A stretch of DNA of 59,980 nucleotides from an uncultured Prochlorococcus sp. Its GTDB lineage: Bacteria; Cyanobacteriota; Cyanobacteriia; PCC-6307; Cyanobiaceae. The stretch spans positions 1 through 59,980 of the forward strand of contig CACMCA010000009.1 in assembly GCA_902612005.1 (NCBI GenBank), read 5' to 3'. Below the pieces are notes generated by a model. The model saw only the letters and a list, made by a program, of their open reading frames with translations. It was not told the origin of the DNA and searched no databases. Shown piece after piece: positions 30,323 through 40,089 of the stretch (position 1 is the first letter of the stretch; every line of letters begins with the position of its first letter). The position numbers and the translations under genes are program-made.

Positions 30323-31789
30323 TTATGATGCAGATCGAGCCCGCCCTGTAGATGACCATTCTTTTAGTAAATCAATTTGCTCTTTAGCTGTTCTGGATAA
30401 GGGAACTAATTCAGAAACTGCTTTTATTAAATCTTTCTCCATAAGTTCTCTATTTTCAGAAAATGAAATATGCATTCCTTCTATTACTGCTTGTTCAAGT
30501 TCTGCGCCTGAGAATCCATCTGTTCTATCGATGATAGTAGATAGAGGGAAACTGTAACTTGGTCTTCTTTTTTTTAAGTGCAAATCCAAAATACTTAATC
30601 TTTCTTCAGAATTTGGTAAATCAAGAAAAAATATTTCATCAAACCTACCTTTCCTTAATAATTCAGCAGGAAGCTTATCTATAGCGTTAGCGGTAGCGAT
30701 AACAAATACGGCGGATTCTTTTTCAGCCATCCAAGTAAGCAAACTTGCTAAAACCCTCTGACTTGTTCCTCCATCACTTCTAGCATCACCACCAAAGCCC
30801 TTGTCAATTTCATCGATCCACAGAATACACGGAGACATGGCCTCAGCTCTTGATATTGTTTCTCTTGTTCTAGCCTCGCTTGAACCAACAAGGCTAGAAA
30901 ATAGTCTTCCAACATCTAACCTAAGAAGCGGCATCGACCAACTCTTAGAAATTGATTTTGCTGTAAGCGATTTCCCTGTTCCTTGCGCTCCAACGAGTAA
31001 GACGCCCTTGGGAATAGGTAATCCATAATCTCTAGCTTCTTTAGAAAAGGCTCTGTATCTTTGATTAAGCCAAACTTTTAAAACATTTAGCCCACCAATA
31101 TCGTCCTGACTTGATTTAGCTTCGAAAAATTCTAAAATTTCACTTCTTGCGATAACTTGTTTTTTCTCTTCAAGAATATCCTTAATATCTTCTTTACTTA
31201 TTTTTCCTCTTTGAGCAAGGGCCTTTGCAGTGACTTGCTTTACTTTTATTTCGGTAAGTCCACTTGAGGCTATAGAAAGTTCGTTTAAATCTTGTTCCTC
31301 TAGATTTGAATTGGTATTAATAGCAATTTTTTTTATTAGACTTTTCAATTCTTTTTGATCAGGTAATGGAAGATTTACAATTGTCATTAATTCATCCAGT
31401 TCTTCTGATGATGGAAATAAATAAGAACTAATAATTAAATTATGACTAGTTTTCTTAAGTGCTGAAGATAGTTCTTTAATAGTTCTATTGATAGAGGGAT
31501 CATCATAAAATTTATGAAAATCTTTTACTAATAAAACTGTTGAGACTTCAGAACTTTGTTCTTTAAGCCAATTAAGAACCCCTAAGGGATTGTTAGAAAA
31601 TTTACCTTCTTCATTTATTAATCCTTTTATACCACTAACACAATCCCAGCAAATGAATCTTTTTATATTTATTCTTTCACAAGAGAAATTGACCAATTTT
31701 TCTAATCTTTCCTCTTCTTTAGTCCTAATCCAAATTAATGAGGTTCTTGATTTTATGAGCAATTCTAAATTTCTACACCAAGAATTCAT
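30323..31789 (-). CDS. AAA+ ATPase, Ycf46-like
   Basis: The 488-residue protein has an unrecognised N-terminal part (about 1-230) and one AAA module. Walker A is GAQGTGKSLTAKSI near residue 265 and Walker B is CILWIDEIDKGFGG; SRH/arginine-finger residues lie in LPAELLRKGRFDEIFFLDLP. This is the layout of the chloroplast/cyanobacterial Ycf46 family. Ycf46 has been linked to photosynthetic carbon metabolism in cyanobacteria, but the molecular substrate is not settled. It lies 15 bases downstream of yidC. Confidence 0.88.
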   Translation of the reverse strand: MNSWCRNLELLIKSRTSLIWIRTKEEERLEKLVNFSCERINIKRFICWDCVSGIKGLINEEGKFSNNPLGVLNWLKEQSSEVSTVLLVKDFHKFYDDPSINRTIKELSSALKKTSHNLIISSYLFPSSEELDELMTIVNLPLPDQKELKSLIKKIAINTNSNLEEQDLNELSIASSGLTEIKVKQVTAKALAQRGKISKEDIKDILEEKKQVIARSEILEFFEAKSSQDDIGGLNVLKVWLNQRYRAFSKEARDYGLPIPKGVLLVGAQGTGKSLTAKSISKSWSMPLLRLDVGRLFSSLVGSSEARTRETISRAEAMSPCILWIDEIDKGFGGDARSDGGTSQRVLASLLTWMAEKESAVFVIATANAIDKLPAELLRKGRFDEIFFLDLPNSEERLSILDLHLKKRRPSYSFPLSTIIDRTDGFSGAELEQAVIEGMHISFSENRELMEKDLIKAVSELVPLSRTAKEQIDLLKEWSSTGRARSAS

Positions 31790-31804
31790 TATTTAAGAGA
31801 CAGA

Positions 31805-32947
31805 CTATTTTTTACTGTTAGGTTCAAAAGGTAGTCTTTTATCTGAAATAGTTGAAGCAGAAGTTGTTATTACTTCATTTTTGGCCAATAATTGTTGATC
31901 CAATATTTTCTGTAGATTCTCAGGAAGAGTCTCTTTATTAAGCAGAAAAGTCTGAAACGCCTGGAATATATTAGCAACAACCATATAAAGTAAAACTCCT
32001 GCCGGTAGTGGGAAAAACAGAAACATTCCAGTAATCATAATTGGTGTTATTTTGTTCGCTGTTGATTGCTGAGGATTTGCAGGCATCCCTTGGCTAGATA
32101 ACACTTGAGAGAGAAGTAGAGTCAATCCAAAGGCACCTACAAGTGTGGCAATATCCCAGTTAATTGCACCATCTACATAAAAACCAACTTGACCAAGAGC
32201 TTTGATAAAAAGAAAACCACTTTTAGCAGCTAGCCCAGGAATTTTTGCCTCGATTGTTGCATCACCCGGTTTGATTGCTGTTACTGTACCGTCCTGGGAA
32301 ACTTTAAGATATTCCGATCCTTTAGAAACCTTCCATGATGGTAGGAATTTTGATCCATTATCATATTTAGACAAAACTTCCGAATAGCTATTTCCATTTG
32401 TTGTTTGTAAATTTATTTTTACTGATTCTTCTGTTCCTAATTTTGTTCCATTAGGAATAGTAGCTATTACAGGAAAATGTGATTTTTCTGTAATAAAAAT
32501 AGAGTGTCTTGGGGATTTGTAAGGTTTTGGATCAATAGCTGCTATTTGATCCTGTGGAACGACCTTAATATTAATGTTGTAGGGAACATCAGCAAATGGT
32601 GAGCCTCTTAAGGTTGCAAACAGTGCAAAAAGCACTGGCATTTGTACAATCAATGGAAGGCAACCTGCTAGAGGACTACCAAACTCATTCATTAGTTTTC
32701 CAAGTTCTTCTTGCTGTTTCTTTGGATCACCAGAAAACTTAGATTTTATTTCTGCTTGCCTTTTTTGCATTACTGGTTGAGCAATCTTCATCCTTCTAGC
32801 GCTTCTAATTGAACCAGCGCTTAGGGGAAAAAGTGCAATCCTAATTACGACCGTCAATGCAACAATCGCCAAACCATAACTAGGGACTAAACCGTAGAAA
32901 AAATCTAGAATCGGGATAAGTAATTTTTCAGAAATGAACCCTATCAC
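31805..32947 (-). CDS. yidC: Membrane protein insertase YidC/Oxa1 with an Ig-like loop
   Basis: The insertase (380 residues) for thylakoid and plasma membrane proteins. The Oxa1 core is clear: [20 protein letters not shown] with its hydrophilic-groove Arg, [19 protein letters not shown], and a late [19 protein letters not shown]. Between the second and third helices, residues about 120-245, lies a large insertion. Its last part ([19 protein letters not shown]) reads like a bacterial Ig-like (BIG_2) domain. It belongs to the conserved rpmH-rnpA-PH-yidC cluster. Confidence 0.93.
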   Translation of the reverse strand: MIGFISEKLLIPILDFFYGLVPSYGLAIVALTVVIRIALFPLSAGSIRSARRMKIAQPVMQKRQAEIKSKFSGDPKKQQEELGKLMNEFGSPLAGCLPLIVQMPVLFALFATLRGSPFADVPYNINIKVVPQDQIAAIDPKPYKSPRHSIFITEKSHFPVIATIPNGTKLGTEESVKINLQTTNGNSYSEVLSKYDNGSKFLPSWKVSKGSEYLKVSQDGTVTAIKPGDATIEAKIPGLAAKSGFLFIKALGQVGFYVDGAINWDIATLVGAFGLTLLLSQVLSSQGMPANPQQSTANKITPIMITGMFLFFPLPAGVLLYMVVANIFQAFQTFLLNKETLPENLQKILDQQLLAKNEVITTSASTISDKRLPFEPNSKK

Positions 32948-33018
32948 GATATTAAAAAGAGTGTAAATTTATTAGACATTTATTTTACAGGAAAATAAGG
33001 TTTTTGTAATTCATTTAT

Positions 33019-33432
33019 TTAGGATTTAGTAGCAAAACCCTCTACCTCGTTGAGATTTGGGATTTGTGATCTTTTTATTATATTTTCTTCAATAAATTTT
33101 TGCTTTTCTCTGAATAAAGGTAATGATTTCATTTCAACTTTTGATCCGTCATTTAGAATAAGAACCATATCACCATATGATCCGAATCCCCTTGGAATAG
33201 ATCTTATTTCTTCAATGTTACTTAATGAAACTTGTGTTTTATTTTTACCAAACCACCCACCATCTATTGTAATTCTTTTGTTTGTAATTTTATATCTCAA
33301 CCACAATGCTCTAACTATTGCAGCAAAGGTAAATGGTAATCCAAGAATAGTTAGACCTGCAAGTAGATTTATTATTAAATCACCTTTTGCAGGACCACTT
33401 TCATAAAAGGTTTCTTCATTCATGTTAATCAT
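33019..33432 (-). CDS. PH-domain membrane protein (YdbS-like)
   Basis: The 137-residue protein has a hydrophobic stretch near 20-45 (DLIINLLAGLTILGLPFTFA) followed by a bacterial PH-like domain: YKITNKRITIDGGWFGKNKT, then VSLSNIEEIRSIPRGFGSYGD and VLILNDGSKVEMKSLP. It overlaps the rnpA stop codon by four bases. Its conserved position between rnpA and yidC in cyanobacteria suggests a link with membrane protein biogenesis; no activity is known. Confidence 0.82.
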   Translation of the reverse strand: MINMNEETFYESGPAKGDLIINLLAGLTILGLPFTFAAIVRALWLRYKITNKRITIDGGWFGKNKTQVSLSNIEEIRSIPRGFGSYGDMVLILNDGSKVEMKSLPLFREKQKFIEENIIKRSQIPNLNEVEGFATKS

Positions 33433-33815
33433 TTGATTAGACGAGATTTGAACATTAAGTTTTGAAATTCTTCCAAAAGTCTGCTTTCATCTTTGTAGAA
33501 AACTCCAAATTTTAGGTTAACAAGTAACCAATATGGTTTGTGGTTATTAATTTTTTGAATGTTTTTTAATAACCATTCTTGAAGGATTCTTCTTAATTTA
33601 TTTCTTTCTACAGCTTTTTTTGAAACTTTTTTACTAATAGCAATTGCAACCCTAAATTTATTTGGAGCATTTGTGAGTTTATGGGTTAAGAGAATTTCTG
33701 GATTTGATCTTGCAACTTTAAATGTCATTAATTTCCCATGATATGTTGTGGAATTTTTATGAATATAATTAAAAGTCCTATGACCTTTTAAACGCATATC
33801 CTTAGGTAAGGCCAT
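33429..33815 (-). CDS. rnpA: Ribonuclease P protein component
   Basis: A small basic protein (128 residues) that assists the catalytic RNA in 5' processing of tRNAs. It opens with LPKDMRLKGHRTFNYIHKNS and carries the RNR signature in VAIAISKKVSKKAVERNKLRR. rpmH lies 12 bases upstream, the usual order. Confidence 0.96.
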   Translation of the reverse strand: MALPKDMRLKGHRTFNYIHKNSTTYHGKLMTFKVARSNPEILLTHKLTNAPNKFRVAIAISKKVSKKAVERNKLRRILQEWLLKNIQKINNHKPYWLLVNLKFGVFYKDESRLLEEFQNLMFKSRLIK

Positions 33816-33827
33816 CTAAATTTAAAG

Positions 33828-33965
33828 TTATACAGCAATTCTTTCTCTACCTTTTTGTCTTCTGCTTTTAATAACTCTCCTACCAGTATGAGAACGCATT
33901 CTTACTCTAAAACCAGATACACGTTTTCTTTTTCTTGAAGTTCCGCCAAAAGTTCTTTTTGTCAT
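33828..33965 (-). CDS. rpmH: 50S ribosomal protein L34
   Basis: The 45-codon gene reads [19 protein letters not shown] at the start, then [19 protein letters not shown], ending ERIAV. This is the cyanobacterial L34 sequence pattern. It heads the rpmH-rnpA-PH-yidC-ycf46 cluster on the minus strand. Confidence 0.97.
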
Positions 33966-33995
33966 TTGATTAATTATCTTTATTTAATTTATCAT

Positions 33996-34574
33996 TTAAT
34001 CGATCAATATAGTCCAGCTTCCTAAATAACTTGAAAATGATTTTCCTTTAGGTTGCCCATATGAATGAAATTGATATAAACCTGATTTTCTAGGATTATA
34101 GACTTTTAATACAACTGCATAACTGTCTTTATTAGAAGGAATTGGGCTATAGGGGTAAATATCTAGTGAACGCAAATCTGATTCATTAGTATTAATTTCA
34201 ATATCAGCTGGAATATCTTCTAAGCACTTTGTTCTACTATCAAAACCGCCTATTTTTACTTTGCAAAAACTAATTTTTTCATTTTTTAATGTGGATTTAA
34301 AGGTTTTAGGAATTGCTAGATTAATTTTTAAGAGATCAGTTTTTCTATCAGATGGCCTTAAGAAGAAATAAATTGTATTTCTAAATTTTTTTTTATTTTC
34401 TTTTTGAAACCACTTTAATCGTCTAAAATCTGAATCTTGATTCCATTGGAATTCCAACCCCGCCTTAACATCTTTGAAATTATTAAGTAAAGGAGTGGAC
34501 ACTAAAATTGCAGGAATAATAAAAATTCTTAAAATTTTAAAATTTAAAGCAAATCTATTTTTGTTTTTTAACAT
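33996..34574 (-). CDS. Secreted DUF2808 protein
   Basis: The 192-residue protein has an N-terminal signal/anchor (KILRIFIIPAILVSTPLL), then a cyanobacterial DUF2808-type domain: LEFQWNQDSDFRRLKWFQ, IYFFLRPSDRKTDLLKINLA, IPSNKDSYAVVLKVYNPRKS, and YQFHSYGQPKG near the end. It is probably periplasmic or lumenal. The family has no assigned role. The gene is leftward, 30 bases upstream of rpmH. Confidence 0.78.
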   Translation of the reverse strand: MLKNKNRFALNFKILRIFIIPAILVSTPLLNNFKDVKAGLEFQWNQDSDFRRLKWFQKENKKKFRNTIYFFLRPSDRKTDLLKINLAIPKTFKSTLKNEKISFCKVKIGGFDSRTKCLEDIPADIEINTNESDLRSLDIYPYSPIPSNKDSYAVVLKVYNPRKSGLYQFHSYGQPKGKSFSSYLGSWTILID

Positions 34575-34647
34575 TGAGTAAATAAAAATTTAAAGGTTGA
34601 ATTTGTGGTACTTAAATTAAAAAGAATAGCAATAGTTTTTAATAAGA

Positions 34648-35031
34648 TTAACATCTATCTGTCCTTAATTTTACAGCTCCTCTTAAATAAGGATGCTTTA
34701 TTGTATTATTGGGTGGCAATAAAACTTGAGCCATTATTCGTATACAAAAATCAACATCATTTGATACATACATTTGTTGGCAATCTATAAATGCCACGGA
34801 ATCAAGTCCATTAAATTTCCTTGCAATTGAAGCGGGGAAACAAGCATCTAAGTCTTTTGTTGCGGTGAATGTAATGGATAGTATGTTCTTCTTAATTAGA
34901 TTGTTTCGTGAAATTAATTCATCAATTAATTCCACTACGGCAACTTCTATTTCCTTAACAGAATTCCCAGATGCTGTTGTAGCACCACGAATAAATGTAA
35001 TTTTATAATCATCTTTCATTTTTTCATACAT
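34648..35031 (-). CDS. aroH: Chorismate mutase, AroH type
   Basis: A monofunctional chorismate mutase (127 residues) converting chorismate to prephenate for Phe/Tyr synthesis. Family features are FIRGATTASGNSVKEIE near the start (active-site Arg), SITFTATKDLDACFPASIAR, and C-terminal YLRGAVKLRTD. sppA lies six bases upstream on the same strand. Confidence 0.93.
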   Translation of the reverse strand: MYEKMKDDYKITFIRGATTASGNSVKEIEVAVVELIDELISRNNLIKKNILSITFTATKDLDACFPASIARKFNGLDSVAFIDCQQMYVSNDVDFCIRIMAQVLLPPNNTIKHPYLRGAVKLRTDRC

Positions 35032-35037
35032 ATTGAT

Positions 35038-35847
35038 CTAAGGCTTGTATAACCAAAGTACTTTATTAGATGAGTCAAACTCAAAAAAGATATTATTAAT
35101 AATTTTCTCAATAATTCTACTTCCAGGAATTAGTCCAAGTATTTTTTTCTTCTTCTTCCCAAATGTTAATGGCTGAACTTTAGGATCAATATTTACCATT
35201 TCTGCAGCTAGCTCCCTTGCAACAAATTCATCTCCAACCTTATCAACAAGACCAAGTTTGAGTGCTTGTGTTCCAGTGAAAATTCTTCCATCAGCAAATT
35301 TTCTTACTTCTTCAACAGGTAAATTCCTTCCTTCAGCAACAGCTTCAGTAAATTGTTTGTAACTTTCATCAATAAGCCCTTGGAGTAGACTTCTACCCTC
35401 CTCACTTAGAGGTTTATCTGGGGAAAGAATGTCTTTAAAGACACCGCTTTTAACGGTCTCAAATTTAATACCGATTTTATCTAATAATTCAGATAAATTA
35501 TTTCCTCTTATAATCACACCAATAGATCCTGTAATTGTGCCTGGATTAGCAACTATTTTGTCAGATGCAACACCTATGTAAACGCCTCCTGATGCTGAGA
35601 TGTTCCCAAAACTAGCAATGACTTTACATCCTTTATCTTTTAGTCTTTTAATAGCAGAGTATATTTCTTGGCTATCTCCAACAGTACCCCCTGGAGAATC
35701 AATTCTCACAATTAAAGCAGGAAATTCTCTATCCTCAATTTGTTTAAGAGCTTTAAGGACTGAAACTCTTGTTGAACTTGTAATAGGCTCATCAATTACT
35801 ATACGAGCTATTCTTTTTTTTGACTTTCGTCTAAAAGGCCAAATCAT
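35038..35847 (-). CDS. sppA: Signal peptide peptidase SppA (short form)
   Basis: A self-compartmentalised serine protease of 269 residues. The serine region is GNISASGGVYIGVASDKI, followed by TITGSIGVIIRGNNL and the lysine region TVKSGVFKDILSP. It lacks the duplicated N-terminal half of E. coli SppA, like most short bacterial forms. There is no clear N-terminal membrane helix, so it may be cytoplasmic or peripheral. Confidence 0.93.
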   Translation of the reverse strand: MIWPFRRKSKKRIARIVIDEPITSSTRVSVLKALKQIEDREFPALIVRIDSPGGTVGDSQEIYSAIKRLKDKGCKVIASFGNISASGGVYIGVASDKIVANPGTITGSIGVIIRGNNLSELLDKIGIKFETVKSGVFKDILSPDKPLSEEGRSLLQGLIDESYKQFTEAVAEGRNLPVEEVRKFADGRIFTGTQALKLGLVDKVGDEFVARELAAEMVNIDPKVQPLTFGKKKKKILGLIPGSRIIEKIINNIFFEFDSSNKVLWLYKP

Positions 35848-35899
35848 TCTTTTAAGGTAAATTCATAAAACTACTTTAAAAAGACTATCAGCAGACCTA

Positions 35900-36841
35900 A
35901 TGAATTCAATCCTAAATTGGTTTTTAATGATACTCCCTTTTGCACTTTGGGGTACTTCAATGGCGGCAATGACGCCTTTAGTATCTAGTGCTGGGCCTGA
36001 GTTTGTAGCTTCTTTAAGATTACTTCCTGCAGGGATTCTTGTTCTAATAACAACATATTTGTTTAAAAGAGATTTAAAAATTTATAGGTGCGATTTGAAG
36101 TGGTTTTTTGTTTTTACGATTGTTGATGCCACTTTTTTTCAGTTGTTTTTAACTTATGGTATTGAAAAAACTGGAGCAGGTTTAGGTTCTGTTTTAATTG
36201 ATTCTCAACCCCTTTTGGTAGCTATTTTAGCGAGGGCAATATTTGGGAATTTAATTAATCCAATAGGATGGTTAGGACTACTTTTTGGCTTGGGAGGAAT
36301 AGTATTTTTAGGAGTTCCACAAGAATTTTTAGGGAATTGGTGGTTAATGTCTGATAAGTCTATAAATGATGTTGCTTTTAACTTTGGAGAACTTTGGATG
36401 CTTGCAGCTTCTCTCGCTATGGCATTAGGAACAATTTTAATTAGATTCACCTGTACTAAAAGTGATCCAGTGGCTGTAACAGGTTGGCATATGGTTCTAG
36501 GGAGTTTGCCCTTAATTATTAAGCACTGCTTACAATCAAATTTCACAATAATTCCAGATTGGTCAATACTTGATTGGGGACTTATGTCATTTGCAAGTAT
36601 TTTTGGAGGGGCAATAGCTTATGGATTGTTTTTCTACTTTGCGAATAATAAAGAAATAACTGGATTTAGCACTCTTGCATTTTTAACACCTGTATTTGCT
36701 CTTCTCAGTGGAGGTGTTTGGTTAGATGAAAGACTCACTATTGTGCAGTGGATAGGAGTAGTGTTTGTTCTTATCTCAGTATTTTTTGTTAGCCAGAGAA
36801 AGAGTTTATGGGAAAATAAATTTTCTGATACTACTATTTAA
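35900..36841 (+). CDS. EamA/DMT-superfamily permease
   Basis: The 313-residue protein has about ten hydrophobic segments forming two EamA repeats (ILPFALWGTSMAAMTPLVS... near the N-terminus; FGELWMLAASLAMALGTILI... near the middle) and ending in a basic tail. The substrate is not predictable. It is the first of three rightward genes, followed at 28 bases by a glycosyltransferase and then an ArnT-like transferase. That neighbourhood raises the possibility of a lipid-sugar or sugar-nucleotide translocator, by analogy with the small multidrug-like ArnE/ArnF. Confidence 0.85.
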   Translation: MNSILNWFLMILPFALWGTSMAAMTPLVSSAGPEFVASLRLLPAGILVLITTYLFKRDLKIYRCDLKWFFVFTIVDATFFQLFLTYGIEKTGAGLGSVLIDSQPLLVAILARAIFGNLINPIGWLGLLFGLGGIVFLGVPQEFLGNWWLMSDKSINDVAFNFGELWMLAASLAMALGTILIRFTCTKSDPVAVTGWHMVLGSLPLIIKHCLQSNFTIIPDWSILDWGLMSFASIFGGAIAYGLFFYFANNKEITGFSTLAFLTPVFALLSGGVWLDERLTIVQWIGVVFVLISVFFVSQRKSLWENKFSDTTI

Positions 36842-36869
36842 TTAGTTTCTTTTTGTAAAAAGTCTAATA

Positions 36870-37946
36870 ATGCGAATAGTTTTGATTAGTACTCCAATAG
36901 GGTTCTTAGGGAGTGGTAAAGGTGGTGGAGTTGAATTAACTTTAAATTCTTTAGTTTCAGGTTTAATTTCTTTAGGTCATTCTGTTGAGGTTGTAGCTCC
37001 AAAAAATTCTAAGTTACATGAAAGTAATGTAAAAGCAAAATTACACTTTGTGGAAGGTGAAGATCAAATTAGTTGGCAGCATCAAAATTATAATTCTCCC
37101 GTGATTATCCCTGACAATTCTCTTTTAGCAGGAATGCTTGAAAAGGGATTAGATATCGCTAAACATGCAGATGTGTTGTTGAACATGTCCTATGATTGGT
37201 TGCCTATCTGGATGACTCTAAATTTAGAGATGCCCATTGCACATATTATTAGTATGGGTTCTGAAAGTTCAGTAATTAATAATTTAATCTCTAAGGTATA
37301 TGCTAGATATCCAAATAATTTTGCTTTTCATTCCAAAATCCAAGCTAGTGATTATCCATTCATAAAAAAACCAACAATTATTGGGAATGGGTTTAATTTA
37401 GATAATTATATTTTTCAAGATTCAGATAAGGGACCGTTGGCATGGGTTGGAAGAGTTGCTCCGGAGAAAGGTTTGGAGGATGCAGTTTATGTGGCAAATC
37501 AACTTGGCGAAAAATTAAAAGTTTGGGGATTTATAGAAGATGAGATTTATGCCTCAAAGATAGAAAAATCATTCCCTCAAGGAGCTATAGATTGGATGGG
37601 GTTTTTATCGACAGATGTATTACAAAAAGAACTTGGTAAATGCAGAGTTTTGCTAAATACTCCGAAATGGAATGAGGCATATGGGAACGTTATTGTTGAA
37701 GCTTTAGCCTGTGGCGTGCCAGTTGTAGCTTATAAAAGGGGAGGGCCTAGTGAAATTATTCAGCATGGCCAAACAGGTTATCTTGCGGATCCTGATGATA
37801 AAAAAAATATGCTTTCTTATGTAGAGATTATTGAAAAAATAAAGCGTCATAAATGTAGAGAATGGGTAGAAAAAAATGCCTCCGCAGATATATTTGCTAA
37901 CAAGGTTGTTAACTGGCTTAATAAGGTAATGCATGAATATAAATAA
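36870..37946 (+). CDS. GT4 family glycosyltransferase
   Basis: A GT-B enzyme of 358 residues. The N-terminal domain begins IVLISTPIGFLGSGKGGGVE with the glycine loop of retaining transferases. The second domain has LAWVGRVAPEKGLEDAV, and the donor-binding EAYGNVIVEALACGVPVVAY carries the E-x7-E motif. The donor and acceptor are unknown. It sits seven bases before the ArnT-like gene. Confidence 0.9.
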   Translation: MRIVLISTPIGFLGSGKGGGVELTLNSLVSGLISLGHSVEVVAPKNSKLHESNVKAKLHFVEGEDQISWQHQNYNSPVIIPDNSLLAGMLEKGLDIAKHADVLLNMSYDWLPIWMTLNLEMPIAHIISMGSESSVINNLISKVYARYPNNFAFHSKIQASDYPFIKKPTIIGNGFNLDNYIFQDSDKGPLAWVGRVAPEKGLEDAVYVANQLGEKLKVWGFIEDEIYASKIEKSFPQGAIDWMGFLSTDVLQKELGKCRVLLNTPKWNEAYGNVIVEALACGVPVVAYKRGGPSEIIQHGQTGYLADPDDKKNMLSYVEIIEKIKRHKCREWVEKNASADIFANKVVNWLNKVMHEYK

Positions 37947-37952
37947 TTTTAA

Positions 37953-39758
37953 ATGATTCTTCTTAACTCAAAAAAAAGGCTCATAACCTTATTGATAGTT
38001 TTAGTTTGCGGGTTCATTATATTTTTCTTAGGTTTAGGCACTACAGGATTGGTAGACGAAACTCCCCCTTTATTTGCCGCTGCAGCACGTGCAATGAGTG
38101 AATCTGGTGATTGGTTAACTCCAAAAGTTAATGGAATATTCCGTTTTGATAAGCCTCCACTGATATATTGGCTAATGGGTTTTTTTTATTCATTACCGAA
38201 AAACGAAATCTGGGATAGCTTCGGGACTCTCTCAGCAAGACTCCCTTCAGCTTTGGCATCATTATTTTTAATGTTGATCATTGGAGATACCTTGTTTTGT
38301 TGGCCACAGAAGAGTGATAGGCAATTCCTCACTCCAATAGTTGCATCATTAGGCTTTGCTCTTTCTCCATTAATAATTATTTGGAGTAGAACTGCCGTGA
38401 GTGATGCCCTTTTAACTGGAACCTTAGGGATTAGCCTGCTTTTGTTTTGGAGAAGAATGGCAAGTGAAAATAATGATCAATGTATTTCAGCTTGGGTATT
38501 TTTAGGTTTTGCAATTTTAGTTAAAGGACCTGTTGCATTTGTTTTGGCATTATTGACTATTACGTCTTTCTTGTTTTGTCAGAAGAATTGGCAAACTTTG
38601 CTCAGTAAGTTAAACCCTAAGAAAGGTTTTTTAATAACAACACTAATAAGTGTTCCATGGTATGTATTAGAACTCATAAAAGAGGGAAAGCCTTTTTGGG
38701 ATAATTTTTTTGGTTACCACAATTTTCAAAGATATACCTCAGTTGTAAATAATCATTCAGAACCATTCTGGTTTTTTCTTTACATAATGATATTGGCTTC
38801 ATTGCCATTTACTCCTTTTTTATACCATGGGATATTTAAAACCTTTGAGGATTTCTTTAAAAGTTCAAAAGAAAGTTGTAATGTCTCTGAGACCCTTTAT
38901 ACATATTCTCTATGTTGGTTTACGTCAGTTTTAATCTTCTTTAGCCTTTCTGCAACTAAACTACCTAGCTATTGGTTGCCAGCAATTCCAGCGGCGGCAT
39001 TATTAACAAGTAATAGCTTCATAAGCTTAAAAAATATAAATAAAAGTTATTCATATTTCTGGATTTTTAATATTTTAATTTTGTTTGGCTTATCAATAGC
39101 TTTCTTTTTCTCAAATATTTGGTTGAGTTCAATTAATGATCCCGAAATGCCTAATCTTGCATCTGAACTTATAAGCTCTGGGATTATTTTTAAAGCTAAA
39201 ATGTTCTTCTCGTCATTTACCCTTATTGCAATAATCTTATTTTCCTTAAAATCTAAAAATATCCTTCTTTATCTTCAAATTTTACTTTTAATTGGACAAT
39301 CTTATTTGATGTCGCCAATAAGAAAATTAGCAGATAATTCAAGGCAATTACCTTTAAGGAATATCTCAAAATTAATTTTAGATATTCGCGAGGGAAGGGA
39401 AACTTTAGCAATGATTGGGATCAGAAAACCTTCATTACATTATTATTCGAGACAAATAGTTTTTTATGAACCAAACACTGAAGAGGGTTTAATTAATCTG
39501 TCAGAAAGGCTAAATAATGATAGAAGAGAGAATTATGAGGATCAACCTGATTATGAATATGAATCTTTATTGGTAGTAATAGATGAATACTCCACCCGCC
39601 GACAGCAATGGTCAAAAATTAATCATCAAAAATTGGGCAAATTTGGGATTTATAATTTATGGCGAATTCAAAAAAGTGATTTAAATAACTATTCGAAATT
39701 ATTAGTTAAAAGTGGTTATAAATCTGACTGGGGAAATAGAAAAGTTGAAAAATTTTAA
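37953..39758 (+). CDS. ArnT-like membrane glycosyltransferase
   Basis: A multi-span transferase (601 residues) that uses polyprenyl-phosphate sugars. The first periplasmic loop carries the signature GLVDETPPLFAAAARAMSES with the catalytic acidic pair, then GDWLTPKVNGIFRFDKPPLI. The KPP motif that follows is diagnostic of the ArnT/GT39/GT83 group. About eleven hydrophobic segments precede a soluble C-terminal domain. It probably modifies a lipid or cell-surface glycan on the outer face of the plasma membrane. Confidence 0.9.
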   Translation: MILLNSKKRLITLLIVLVCGFIIFFLGLGTTGLVDETPPLFAAAARAMSESGDWLTPKVNGIFRFDKPPLIYWLMGFFYSLPKNEIWDSFGTLSARLPSALASLFLMLIIGDTLFCWPQKSDRQFLTPIVASLGFALSPLIIIWSRTAVSDALLTGTLGISLLLFWRRMASENNDQCISAWVFLGFAILVKGPVAFVLALLTITSFLFCQKNWQTLLSKLNPKKGFLITTLISVPWYVLELIKEGKPFWDNFFGYHNFQRYTSVVNNHSEPFWFFLYIMILASLPFTPFLYHGIFKTFEDFFKSSKESCNVSETLYTYSLCWFTSVLIFFSLSATKLPSYWLPAIPAAALLTSNSFISLKNINKSYSYFWIFNILILFGLSIAFFFSNIWLSSINDPEMPNLASELISSGIIFKAKMFFSSFTLIAIILFSLKSKNILLYLQILLLIGQSYLMSPIRKLADNSRQLPLRNISKLILDIREGRETLAMIGIRKPSLHYYSRQIVFYEPNTEEGLINLSERLNNDRRENYEDQPDYEYESLLVVIDEYSTRRQQWSKINHQKLGKFGIYNLWRIQKSDLNNYSKLLVKSGYKSDWGNRKVEKF

Positions 39759-40006
39759 CAAAGCTTTTTTTTAAGAAGAGCATTTTTTAAATCATCAATG
39801 CTGCACTTGCTTGGGATGTCAATTTTTTTTAGATCTTCCATTAATTCGAGATCGATGACAGAATCTTCGGCTAAAAAACTAAAAACTTCATTTATGCTTA
39901 TTCCCATATCTTGAGCCATCTCTGAGATAAGCCTTAGAGTATCCCTCCTCACAGAAATCCTTAGATCTAAAGGGATATATTCATTTTCAGGGTTTGCTGA
40001 CTTCAT
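39755..40006 (-). CDS. Small unknown protein, possible ribbon-helix-helix
   Basis: The 83-residue product reads YIPLDLRISVRRDTLRLISE then AQDMGISINEVFSFLAEDS, reminiscent of a CopG-type ribbon-helix-helix fold, and a charged C-terminus. It converges on the ArnT-like gene with a four-base overlap. A small DNA-binding regulator is possible but not shown. Confidence 0.55.
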   Translation of the reverse strand: MKSANPENEYIPLDLRISVRRDTLRLISEMAQDMGISINEVFSFLAEDSVIDLELMEDLKKIDIPSKCSIDDLKNALLKKKLC

Positions 40007-40089
40007 AACCTAAATCTTAAGACATTATTTAGTTATCAGCATATAATCTTTACAATAATCATTAATTATGTATTTAAAATTGGCTTTAT

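Noticed and set aside
36022..36037. Sequence CTTCCTGCAGGGATTC nearly matching the 3' end of tRNA-Arg(UCU), a possible attachment repeat
   Set aside because: It lies inside the DMT permease and encodes its ordinary LLPAGIL residues. No other tRNA sequence flanks it, so chance similarity is more likely.
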